Shown here one piece after another: positions 1 to 7,952 of a DNA stretch of 11,169 nt; position 1 is the stretch's first letter; each line of letters opens with the position of its first letter. The notes below the pieces were generated by a model that ran no database searches, had not been told where the DNA came from, and worked only from the letters and a program-made list of their open reading frames with translations. Made by a program: the position numbers and the translations under genes. This DNA comes from Euperipatoides rowelli (lineage: Eukaryota > Onychophora > Udeonychophora > Euonychophora > Peripatopsidae): the NCBI GenBank assembly GCA_003024985.2, contig PXIH01S0000705.1; one strand, written 5' to 3'.

Positions 1-502
1 TGGATAATATTCTAGCTCTGCACATTAGCTAGAAATTAATTTTTAAAGGTGCAATGTGTATCTCACAGATACCGCGACTACTGCAGGGTTAATCATGAAA
101 TTCCCCTTTATATTGATTTTAAAAAAGGGTGATAGGCCTATACAGTATATATTGTAAATTTGACAGAAAGTACTACTGGTACATTAGTATTCTCTTGACT
201 TTATTTAAAGATCCAATCTGTTCTTAATTCATAATAATTTGGATTTGTTTTATGACTTAAGGATCAAATGGATTGTACTTTGTTTGATGATACATGAGCA
301 CATCATTGACATCATGAAAACATTGTGTAGTGAAAACAGTAAAACTTTTTAAAACAACTATTTAGGTAATAGAAAAAGAATACAGATTAGCCTTTAGATT
401 GGGATTATTGGACAAAAAGTTATGTTGTGTTGGTTTTACTTATCTGTGGTCTATTTCCAGACGAAAATTAATTATTGGTTAGACCGTTAGAGGGAATATA
501 AA
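1..502. other. Non-coding AT-rich sequence
   Basis: No reading frame or RNA gene is recognisable. The stretch holds an AATAAA on the mbc strand (200-205), a TAGGCCTA followed by TACAGTA (about 134-147), and scattered short A/T runs. It is either the far 3' UTR of mbc or intergenic DNA. Confidence 0.5.
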
Positions 503-644
503 AGTAGTGCACATATATCTCTACAACTACATTTTTTTGGAGTGAACTACAAATAAATCTACTCTGCTGTAAATGTAGTGAAACTACTCAGTCACTATTC
601 AAAAAAGTAGTGTGCTACAGTAGTGGCACTACTTCCGAACCTTG
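503..644. mobile_element. hAT-like transposon terminal fragment or MITE end
   Basis: The stretch is dense in GTAGT/ACTAC words in both orientations, including AGTAGTGCAC, GTAGTGAAACTACT and AGTAGTGGCACTACT. It ends in TTCCGAACCTTG. Read on the other strand it opens CAAGGTTCGGAAGTAGTG, which resembles the ends of hAT-family elements whose termini are packed with such short repeats. Only this end is recognisable; no partner end or 8-bp target duplication was found. The flank contains the ambiguous base at 654. Family assignment is from memory of the pattern. Confidence 0.4.
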
Positions 645-690
645 CATATGACTNTTTCATTGTAAGTTACCTTTAATAATATAGTAATGA

Positions 691-696
691 TTTAAT
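691..696 (-). terminator. Candidate poly(A) signal (ATTAAA) for mbc
   Basis: TTTAAT on the plus strand reads ATTAAA on the mbc strand, about 190 nt after the stop codon. A second ATTAAA lies just beyond at 672-677. No AATAAA occurs on this strand closer than 200-205. In AT-rich DNA these hexamers are common, so the choice of site is a guess. Either of the near ones would keep both Pumilio-type elements inside the 3' UTR. Confidence 0.3.
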
Positions 697-757
697 AGAT
701 AATACTTTTTCATATAATATAAAAAATAAAAGCTCTGTCCTTTGATAATTTTGACTA

Positions 758-851
758 GAAGAGCATGTATTGTATTTACACATCATTTTGAATTCTTATA
801 AAAAAAATCCTGGTCATTATTTAGGAAGAATGTATAGTATTTACAAGTCAT
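758..851 (-). repeat. Local direct duplication in the mbc 3' UTR, each copy with a Pumilio-type element
   Basis: Bases 758-786 and 825-851 are imperfect direct copies. They share GAAGA, then ATGTAT-GTATTTACA with one mismatch, then TCAT, apart from a 2-base gap. On the mbc strand each copy contains TGTAAATA (838-845 and 773-780), a perfect match to the UGUANAUA Pumilio response element. They lie about 37 and 102 nt after the stop codon. Whether this region is transcribed is inferred from its position. Confidence 0.5.
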
Positions 852-882
852 GGCAAGCAAGTTTATATATAGTTATTTTTCT

Positions 883-3800
883 TCAAGAAGATGGCATACT
901 TGAATAAGGCCGATTAGGTTTTTTTGGTGGCAAGTCATCTTTTACAGGAAGAGGCGGCTTTTCTTTCATGCGTGGACAATAGCTTATAGCATTGAAGCGA
1001 TGTGAATTATGTAAACCAAGTTCGGATAAGTTAGAATAATTAGCATAAGCCTGCTTCTGAGGCAGAGGAGGAGGAACTTCATTGGACAAGTTCACAGACT
1101 GGGGAGGAGTTCCACTGCTGTCAGTACTTGAAGTACTAACGGAAGCACCAGACGAAGGTCGCGAGCTAGATCTTGAAGAAGACTGAGGTGTCCTTTGAAG
1201 AAACTGACCACTAGATGGCCTACTTAATCGTTTTTCTGGGTCAGGTCTTAAAGGCCTTTGTGGTTGAAGATGTTCATTGAGCTCTATGATCTTTTCAGGC
1301 TCTTTGTTATCATACCATTCACTCTGGGAAGCCTGGGAAGTGAGTGAGGTAGAAGAGTTGCGTTTGTAAGTGGAACTTTCTCTCCGTTTACCTTTATGAG
1401 GAGATGGTGAGCTAGGTTTAACAAAGACAGAGTGTGCTCGAACAGAGGTAGAAGACTTTTGGGAAACTTGTGAATTACTTGTAGAATTATCTGAGGTCAT
1501 GCTAATTTGGGAACTTCTGTCTGGAGAAATAGTTGCTGGTGGCGGTGCAGTTTTTGCTCTCCTAACTAATGAATGTTCCAGTCGTAATGTTGCAGTTGGT
1601 GACAAATCAAAAGAACCTCTTTTTCCATATTTGTCTTCAACATGACTTTTAAGCTTATCAAAGCATTCTTCCAGTCTTTCATGAAATGGCCTCAAGCTAT
1701 CAGGGGCTTTAGCCGTATGAACTCGAAGACCAGCTTCTAATAATGGAATCTGACAAGCTATAAGATCCTTGAGTTTTTGAACATCATCTAGATCTTTTTT
1801 ACTATTATTTTTGGCTAAATATTCTGGAGTAAAAAATGCCTTTTCATAATTTGTAATACCACCCATTACAGCAGCATCCACAACTCCATTGAGCAACATA
1901 CTTAGAGGATTAATAGGAAGATGAGGGTCACGATGGTGATTTTGTACTAGTTCTTTAATCTTATTATTGGTACTTTCCATAGTCTCTATAGCATTTTCTA
2001 ATGGGCTGACTTCGAACGTATAAGTGGAAGTTACAGGAAACCATCGCAATATACCTGGTAAGGGATATGTAGTTACTAAATTTGTTCTTTCTAACCACAT
2101 GTTAGCAAACTCATTGTCTATATCCCTATCTCCTTTTCTGATTGGTCTAGAGTAGGTAAATTTTTGAACATCATTGACTTTATAATATTTCATAATATGC
2201 GAATTCACAGGTTTTCCACTGAAACGCTTCTTCTCGTCTAATATGGGATCTACTTTGTTGATTTGCAAATAATGATTATTAGATAAAGTAATTTCTTCTC
2301 CTGGAGGAGCCAATTTAGTCATCAGTTGGGCATTGGGAAACTGATTTTGTAATCTTGCACTAAAGTCGCTCAATCGCTCATATTCTTTTCCTCTATAGAT
2401 AAATACTTTGTTCTCGAGGAAAGTAGGAAAACCTTTACCATAATAGGCCACCCTGAAGTATTCTGGCTCAGGCCTCATTTGTTTCATTATATTATCATAA
2501 AGTATTGCCATTTTTTGTAATAAGGCACTAAGTTGAATATAATCAAATACTTCACTTTCATATTGCCACACCAGTTCTTTGCAAACATTAATTCCACATT
2601 CCCACATTTTTCCTTTATTAAAGTAATCAATGATATCGTAGTAAAGCTTTTCTTTTAATTCTCGGTGAGTTTCACAAAGAGGATATTTGGCATGTTTCAG
2701 TGGTGAACTTAGAGGATCATCTAACCACTTGAGCAATTTGGCGTGCAGCTTAAGGGTGAATGCTGCTTCAGTGTAGTTATCACATTCCAAATGCAGATCG
2801 CACAGCTTATATAAATATCTAATGTACATTTCTTTCCTATTGATATCATTGTAAAATTCAAGTAAATTAACAGTACAACTCATGCGGTTTTCTTTGCTTT
2901 CATCATTAATAATTGTCCTATATTCCAACAATCTTCTCATCAATCGAGTTACAGTATTGACAAATCGTAGACCTTGTTCTCGAAGAGTAGAATGATTTTC
3001 ACATAGATTAGTCATGATATTGAAGAATAAATCTTTATATTGTTCATCTCCACAACCACCTTCCACTAACATATCTAGCTGTGTAATCATTTCATTTTCA
3101 AATTCCAAAAAGTGTTTTTTAATTTCTCTTGTCTGTGACGTTGTACTTGCACGATATTCACTAAAACTAGCAGTAGGTGAAGAATACATTTCACATTGCA
3201 TCATATCAAAAAAAATTGGAATTGTGGCTTTCCTAAGTTCAGTTTCTGGAATTAATGTCATTTCTAAAAATCGACCAACCATTTCTGGAACAAAACGAAT
3301 TTTATGCTGACCTAAATTAAACCACATGGATCTTATTTCAAATCCAGTTTCTCTTCTCATATCATTATACCTAGAAATGATCTTACTTCTTTTGTTATGT
3401 GAAAAATTTTCAAGTTGTAGGGCATCTTGGGTAAGAAATGCAATGGCACAATGGAAGAAATTGCTCCAAACCTGAATTTCAAAAGGGTTGGAAAAAAAGT
3501 CTCGAATTGTATGTGAAAAATACCTTAAACCTTTTAGGATGACATTGTTCTGCAGCATAATCATTTCATTCCAGTCCTTAGGATAAACATTTTTGCTGAC
3601 TAGATCTCTAAATACTAAAAGAATTTCCATCAGAAAATCCAGCAAATCCGATTGAGTAGCAAAATGTGAAATATATTCTTGATAATGATATTCAGACATC
3701 TGACGTAAAATTGCAATCATCACAGCCACCAAATTTCCTACTAGAGGATTTATTCTATCCATTTTGATAACAGATTGAATGACGGTTCTTAATAAAGACA

Positions 3801-6507
3801 ACATAATTTCCGATACATCATCACGAGTTTGTCCCACATCTCGTTTAGCTAAAACCTCCAAAATATCACCAAGTATTTTGACACATATTTCTATTTCATC
3901 ATCATTCTCAAATAACATGTATATATGGTGAGTAATCATTGGAGTTAGAATTGAACGACAATCTGGATATTTAAAAACTTGACTATGAACGATGTCATTA
4001 ATACAGATCATTTTCTGTTTAGTTAGACGGTCTGAAGGAACATTGTTTATAAAATCCACTAATATAATGCTCAATTCTTTGGGATCAAATACAGCAAAAA
4101 GATCAGGAATGATGGTTGGAAGATATTTCAATGCTGCACCCTGTACTAGTAGGGTGGAGTCAGTTGTGTAGAACATCATTCCTGTGATGGATTGTAACAA
4201 TTGTTTCATGGAAATTTCAAACTGTTGCTTACCTTTACCTTCATTCAAATCAGCAAATAACACTCGAGAATTTATAATAAATTTAAAAATATATTCGAGC
4301 GCTTTCATTGCCCTTAATAAGGATTCCTGACCAAGACTTTCATTAGCATTATCAATATAGTATTTTAACACCACCATTAGCTTATTGTAAGCTAGAGTCG
4401 CACTGAAATTTTCTTTGATATATAAATCTAATACTGGTCGAAAATGATGGTACTTTCTGTCTGCTATTAAACCAATTATAAATATCAGAGCATCAAAAAC
4501 CAAATTGTCATATAAATCAGAATCTGAATTTTGCATTAAGATGTTGAATAAAGCATCCAAAGTATCTTGAAGAAATTTAACAATTTCTTCCCCATCCACC
4601 TTCATTAAAGCATGAAGATTCTCTTTAAGATTATCTGGATTGGCCCACCATTTTAGAAGACCCAGTAAATCAACATTTTGGGTTAATTTGGTGGAACAAA
4701 CCAGAGTAGAAATCTGCAAATTATCTTTAGAGGCAAAACTTAAACCAGACACTAGAGATGACGATTTTGAAGGATGACCATGGTTCAAAATCTTGGATTC
4801 CCATTCTTGCTTAGTAGCAGGCAAATTCAAGTACAACACATCATTATCTTCAAACTTTTTATGCTCTATTTTATAAACTAACAGATCATGGGTGACATCT
4901 TTCAGAGTAGTTCCATTTTCCTGCATTAGCTTTACAAAAGACATAGCAAAAGGTTTCTCAACTCGATCTTTGACATCATTTGAAGAGCGATGCTTAAAGA
5001 TGAATTTTAAATGAGAACCATAAAACTCTTCAATTGGAATGGCTACCTTAATGGTTTCGTTCCACTTAGGTTTATCTTCATGATAGTAAACAACTGACTT
5101 ATATTCACTGATGTTCTCAGTACCAGAACCCATACTGATGACATTTAAAATGAGTTGTCCTTTCTCATTCCGAACACTAACAGTGACTTCTACATTTTTA
5201 TCAGAAGATTTATTTCCTTTGGTAAATTCCCCTTGAACTATTGTTAAATAGATATCATTTCTCACATCACCTGGCAAAATAATTTCAGGGAAACCCATTT
5301 TACGAGCTATGGCTGTTGTACTAGATACAATATGAGGATAATCTTCTTTGATCTGTTTTACATCACCATGAAGCATTTTTACAGACACCCATAATCCTTG
5401 ACCTTTGTGATTGATTTCTTTGGCTGCTAAAACTTTCCGAATAACATTGTCCAAGAAATCACGATCACCACATTGTTGGAAAGGAGTGAAGTGTTGTTTT
5501 TCCTCATCGCCTTCTATTTTACCATTAATAAAGTCTGTAACATCCATTGCTGCAACACCAAAAGGTCTTCTTAACAACTGACTATGTTTTCGGTGATCAC
5601 TATTGTCCTTTAATTCCATATTACCTATTCTTATAATCTGACAAACAAGATAAACTCGTTCACGAGCCAGATCTTTACTTCCCAAATCAGTAAAAAGAAC
5701 TCTCAAATTATTAAGCATATCAATATCTTTAGGCATTCCTTGATTTCCCCAACGTATAAGATAATTTTCACTGATAAATGCACTTTCTTTACCATCATAA
5801 AGAGTCATCAAAAGATCAGCATCTTCTCCAATTCTACAGACAAAATTCTTAACAGTCACAAATAAGCAATGTGAATATTTTGTAGTTACCTTTTGAGATC
5901 GAGGAAGACCAGCATTAGATGTTTCTCTTTTAATTCTTTGAGTTGCTAATTCATGATGTCTATATAGTTGGATTGAACTTGTTACATCAGGGTTTAGAAT
6001 ATTGCCTTGTTCATCCCTTACAACTAAGTCCAAGCCAAGAATTGCATTGCCCATGTCAATCTTTGACGTAACCTTTTGTTTCAATTCTTTCAGTTCATCT
6101 ACTGGTAGAGTACCAGACATAATATTCCTTCTCCATTCAATTAGTTCATACATCATTTTACGAACAGCAAGAAATTCCTTGTGATTACAAACATATAACT
6201 GTTTCCAAATCGAACCTCTCTCCCTGAGGACCGATGTGATCTCCTGAACAATTGGAGGTTCCCTGGGAATGATAGCATCATGTATTCCTGTTTTATCAAT
6301 AATAGCATCCTTAATATAAATATGGTTTTTAGGGAAAATTCCGAGCTCAGATTTGACTTTTGTATTATAACCAAAATACCAATCTTCAAGTTCTTCCAGA
6401 ATATGTACAGTATCACCCACCCAAAGTTTTAACATATGCAATCGATCATCTCTAAAGTTGCATACAACAACTCCATAAGCATCTTTGTCAGATACAGGCC
6501 TCCACAT
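883..6507 (-). CDS. mbc: Myoblast city / DOCK1-type Rac guanine-nucleotide exchange factor, complete and intronless
   Basis: A 1874-residue DOCK-A protein. The family works with ELMO and Crk at the plasma membrane to load GTP on Rac, driving cell migration, myoblast fusion and engulfment. Seen in order: SH3 domain (about 9-67, with ALYDY-like start YGVVVCNF and GIFP end), helical ELMO-binding region, DHR1/C2 lipid-binding domain (about 412-548, opening PGDVRNDIY), armadillo-like middle (about 600-1180), DHR2 catalytic domain (about 1207-1615) and a Ser/Pro-rich tail. DHR2 holds EYFRVAYYGKGFP (1348-1360), VSPLENAIETM (1500-1510, the place of the ISP motif needed for exchange) and VVDAAVMGG (1542-1550) with the nucleotide-sensor valine at 1547. 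The tail has a basic patch (KGKRR, 1705-1709) and two PxLPxK Crk-SH3 ligands (1813-1818, 1851-1856). Length matches DOCK1 (about 1865). An in-frame TGA lies five codons before the ATG, fixing the start; the -3 base is A. Odd: no intron, unlike animal DOCK genes generally. Identity is firm; parent gene versus retrogene is open. Confidence 0.96.
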   Translation of the reverse strand: MWRPVSDKDAYGVVVCNFRDDRLHMLKLWVGDTVHILEELEDWYFGYNTKVKSELGIFPKNHIYIKDAIIDKTGIHDAIIPREPPIVQEITSVLRERGSIWKQLYVCNHKEFLAVRKMMYELIEWRRNIMSGTLPVDELKELKQKVTSKIDMGNAILGLDLVVRDEQGNILNPDVTSSIQLYRHHELATQRIKRETSNAGLPRSQKVTTKYSHCLFVTVKNFVCRIGEDADLLMTLYDGKESAFISENYLIRWGNQGMPKDIDMLNNLRVLFTDLGSKDLARERVYLVCQIIRIGNMELKDNSDHRKHSQLLRRPFGVAAMDVTDFINGKIEGDEEKQHFTPFQQCGDRDFLDNVIRKVLAAKEINHKGQGLWVSVKMLHGDVKQIKEDYPHIVSSTTAIARKMGFPEIILPGDVRNDIYLTIVQGEFTKGNKSSDKNVEVTVSVRNEKGQLILNVISMGSGTENISEYKSVVYYHEDKPKWNETIKVAIPIEEFYGSHLKFIFKHRSSNDVKDRVEKPFAMSFVKLMQENGTTLKDVTHDLLVYKIEHKKFEDNDVLYLNLPATKQEWESKILNHGHPSKSSSLVSGLSFASKDNLQISTLVCSTKLTQNVDLLGLLKWWANPDNLKENLHALMKVDGEEIVKFLQDTLDALFNILMQNSDSDLYDNLVFDALIFIIGLIADRKYHHFRPVLDLYIKENFSATLAYNKLMVVLKYYIDNANESLGQESLLRAMKALEYIFKFIINSRVLFADLNEGKGKQQFEISMKQLLQSITGMMFYTTDSTLLVQGAALKYLPTIIPDLFAVFDPKELSIILVDFINNVPSDRLTKQKMICINDIVHSQVFKYPDCRSILTPMITHHIYMLFENDDEIEICVKILGDILEVLAKRDVGQTRDDVSEIMLSLLRTVIQSVIKMDRINPLVGNLVAVMIAILRQMSEYHYQEYISHFATQSDLLDFLMEILLVFRDLVSKNVYPKDWNEMIMLQNNVILKGLRYFSHTIRDFFSNPFEIQVWSNFFHCAIAFLTQDALQLENFSHNKRSKIISRYNDMRRETGFEIRSMWFNLGQHKIRFVPEMVGRFLEMTLIPETELRKATIPIFFDMMQCEMYSSPTASFSEYRASTTSQTREIKKHFLEFENEMITQLDMLVEGGCGDEQYKDLFFNIMTNLCENHSTLREQGLRFVNTVTRLMRRLLEYRTIINDESKENRMSCTVNLLEFYNDINRKEMYIRYLYKLCDLHLECDNYTEAAFTLKLHAKLLKWLDDPLSSPLKHAKYPLCETHRELKEKLYYDIIDYFNKGKMWECGINVCKELVWQYESEVFDYIQLSALLQKMAILYDNIMKQMRPEPEYFRVAYYGKGFPTFLENKVFIYRGKEYERLSDFSARLQNQFPNAQLMTKLAPPGEEITLSNNHYLQINKVDPILDEKKRFSGKPVNSHIMKYYKVNDVQKFTYSRPIRKGDRDIDNEFANMWLERTNLVTTYPLPGILRWFPVTSTYTFEVSPLENAIETMESTNNKIKELVQNHHRDPHLPINPLSMLLNGVVDAAVMGGITNYEKAFFTPEYLAKNNSKKDLDDVQKLKDLIACQIPLLEAGLRVHTAKAPDSLRPFHERLEECFDKLKSHVEDKYGKRGSFDLSPTATLRLEHSLVRRAKTAPPPATISPDRSSQISMTSDNSTSNSQVSQKSSTSVRAHSVFVKPSSPSPHKGKRRESSTYKRNSSTSLTSQASQSEWYDNKEPEKIIELNEHLQPQRPLRPDPEKRLSRPSSGQFLQRTPQSSSRSSSRPSSGASVSTSSTDSSGTPPQSVNLSNEVPPPLPQKQAYANYSNLSELGLHNSHRFNAISYCPRMKEKPPLPVKDDLPPKKPNRPYSSMPSS

Positions 6508-6642
6508 TTTAACTGGAATTCAGCACCAAATGCTACAATTTAAAGTTTATTACCATATCAGTTATCAGTGGGCCTATGATTAAATGTTAAAAGCAATGGT
6601 TTATTTACAAAGTTAAAAACAATGGTCTCAAAAATTAACATG
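6508..6642 (-). promoter_or_regulatory. 135-bp spacer between the DMAC1-like gene and mbc, with a possible splice acceptor
   Basis: This short spacer must hold the end of one gene and the start of the next. On the gene strand it reads AATAAA, then about 85 nt, then GAATTCCAG|TTAAAATG. The CAG at 6513-6515 is a plausible 3' splice site whose AG lies five bases before the mbc ATG. The pyrimidine tract in front of it is weak. No clear TATA box or initiator is visible for mbc. The acceptor could join a non-coding 5' exon, or a trans-spliced leader if the host uses one. Confidence 0.35.
6600..6605 (-). terminator. Poly(A) signal AATAAA of the DMAC1-like gene
   Basis: TTTATT on the plus strand reads AATAAA on the gene strand, 37 nt after the DMAC1-like stop. 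Cleavage 15-25 nt further on would end this transcript about 70 nt before the mbc start codon. The hexamer overlaps TGTAAATA, which holds a UGUA motif of the kind bound by cleavage factor Im or Pumilio. Confidence 0.55.
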
Positions 6643-6846
6643 TCAAGGTTTCTTTATGAGAGAAATATCGAAAAGTCGTATCATCCCAAATCCCACTAAG
6701 GCACCACCAAAAATTGTGGACAACACTTGTGAATATTTAGAGGCCACTTTACGCCCTTCTGTATAAACATACACACCTGCAACACAAAGAACAATGCCAG
6801 ATGTCAGACGACATGTTAGGCAGTCTTTAGCTTTAGTATTATTCAT
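6643..6846 (-). CDS. DMAC1: DMAC1/TMEM261-like mitochondrial complex I assembly factor (DUF4536 type), small two-helix membrane protein
   Basis: A 67-residue protein. Human DMAC1 (112 residues) sits in the inner mitochondrial membrane and helps assemble the distal membrane arm of complex I. The match is the family signature near the N-terminus: a CxxCR-x-x-SG block (C9, C12, R13, S16, G17) followed by a hydrophobic stretch with GVYVY (24-28), a basic loop (RKVASK, 32-37) and a second hydrophobic stretch (about 41-58) rich in glycine. Both stretches look like membrane helices. The human protein has a longer N-terminal extension that is missing here. The first ATG is at 6844-6846; the codon before it is TTG and an in-frame TGA lies a few codons upstream, so this start is safe. 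A poly(A) signal follows 37 bp after the stop. It lies on the same strand as mbc, 135 bp upstream. Assignment rests on recognised pattern, not on an alignment. Confidence 0.72.
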   Translation of the reverse strand: MNNTKAKDCLTCRLTSGIVLCVAGVYVYTEGRKVASKYSQVLSTIFGGALVGFGMIRLFDISLIKKP

Positions 6847-7493
6847 CAAAATGAAATTTCAAAACTGTTTCTTTATATACGGTACCTTTATAACATAATT
6901 CCTGTATCAATGTTAGGTTATATCAATATCCTACGGATCACGATTCATGAAAAGTCATTAGCAAAAGAAAAAATATCAACTGTATAGTATTAGTAGCAAA
7001 TAATGCAGAACTTTACCTTAAGATTGCTATTTTTTAACAATATTGTCAAATGAATAATAATTATTAAACGGCAGTGTTAATTTCATGCACTGAAAGCCCA
7101 GGAGGGGATATCATCCTTGTTAAGGATATCTCGTGAAATCACGAGATATCCGAACGCGAAATGCCTGCATACAAAATTCGGAAGTTAATAATCTCCACTA
7201 ACGTAAAAATATCCGAACTACTGATCATTTTTTGTTGTGACGTAAAATTCTCCAGATTCTGTTCCGAGTTTAAAATTATGCAACCGGTGTGCAGACTTCG
7301 TAATGAATAGAGCCGAAAATCTCATTGGAAATTAGAATATTTTATATATTAAAATAAATAATTTTGCCATAAATCAAAATAATTTTAAAATTTAATTTAC
7401 ATTATTATTTTCAAAAATAAAAAAAACATCTGTATAGGGAAAAAATAAACTAATCAAATAATAATAATTTCAGTTGGTGTGAAACTTTTCGTA
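6847..7493. promoter_or_regulatory. Divergent intergenic region, likely promoter for the DMAC1-like gene and perhaps the plus-strand exon
   Basis: The region separates two outward-facing starts. Next to the DMAC1-like gene, on its strand, are two TATA-like boxes: GTATATAAAG (6871-6880) and TTATAAAGG (about 6885-6893). The second would place transcription start some 15-20 nt before the ATG. The middle (about 7120-7320) is richer in CpG than its surroundings and holds a 28-bp dyad, two copies of ATATCCGAAC (7146-7155, 7209-7218), a CRE-like TGACGTAA (7238-7245) and a reversed CCAAT (7324-7328). The stretch 7330-7480 is almost pure A/T. Individual sites are weak evidence; the layout is suggestive. 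Confidence 0.45.
7124..7151. repeat. Perfect 28-bp inverted repeat (13-bp arms, 2-base centre)
   Basis: The arm GGATATCTCGTGA (7124-7136) and its exact reverse complement (7139-7151) flank AA. It lies in the divergent promoter region and could be a dimeric factor site or form a hairpin. The outer ATATCC and the following GAAC recur at 7209-7218. Confidence 0.85.
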
Positions 7494-7646
7494 ATGGCGG
7501 AAAGCTTAAGTCAAAACGTGCTTCCGTTATTCTTTGACAATTTAACGAAAAATATTGAAATATGTTTCATAACTGAAATTATTGATGAACTTCAATTTTT
7601 AAATAAAGAGGTTTGTATTTTCGATAATCTTCTACAAGATGTTTAG
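7494..7646 (+). CDS. Possible first exon of an unidentified plus-strand gene (partial)
   Basis: A 50-codon frame begins ATGGCGG, a common animal start context, with A at -3. The first 39 residues (MAESLSQNVLPLFFDNL at the start, then an acidic/hydrophobic helix-like stretch ending LQFLNKE) look more protein-like than the last 11. A possible splice donor, GAG|GTTTGT at 7608-7616, would end the exon at 7610; it is not a strong consensus. I see no convincing next exon in the remaining 3.5 kb, so further exons would lie beyond the window or in small pieces I cannot recognise. It faces away from the DMAC1-like gene, as in a divergent pair. I do not recognise the product. It may be spurious, since short frames arise easily. 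Confidence 0.35.
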   Translation: MAESLSQNVLPLFFDNLTKNIEICFITEIIDELQFLNKEVCIFDNLLQDV

Positions 7647-7952
7647 ACTGGGAATAGAGAGAAGCCATCTGGTAGAGCTTCATAAATTTTATTCATTTCT
7701 TATTACTGTAGGTATATTTATTGAAATTACATGATGTAACATGATATTTATTGCCACGCACGTGATTAGGCAAGAACCCCAGCCCTCCAAGAGGATGTGA
7801 GTTCAATAGATTAGATACCGTATGCAACAAATTGCTTCTATACATTAAAAAAACATGTATACAAAAATAGCAAACAATGAAATATTTTTAATTTATTTAA
7901 CTGTATTATCTGTGGTTGTTTGTAATGATTTGAATATGTATTTTTGACATGG
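7647..7952. other. Non-coding sequence
   Basis: No gene, RNA or repeat family is recognisable. If the exon at 7494 is real, this would be intron sequence. It contains TACTGTA (7704-7710) and TACCGTA (7816-7822). Confidence 0.5.

Noticed and set aside
3014-3310. 98-codon plus-strand reading frame inside mbc
   Set aside because: Antisense shadow of the conserved DOCK coding sequence; the peptide has no recognisable domain.
6002-6416. Overlapping short frames at the 5' end of mbc (6002-6184 plus, 6153-6416 minus)
   Set aside because: Both overlap the SH3-to-helical coding region in other frames and look like chance frames.
838-6610. TATTTACAA at 838-846 and 6602-6610 as a target-site duplication around a retrocopied mbc
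   Set aside because: Nine A/T-rich bases can match by chance; the left copy has no adjacent poly(A) trace and would leave only a 36-nt 3' UTR.
6847-6849. TTG as the start of the DMAC1-like protein
   Set aside because: An ATG follows directly; a TTG start is not expected in an animal nuclear gene.
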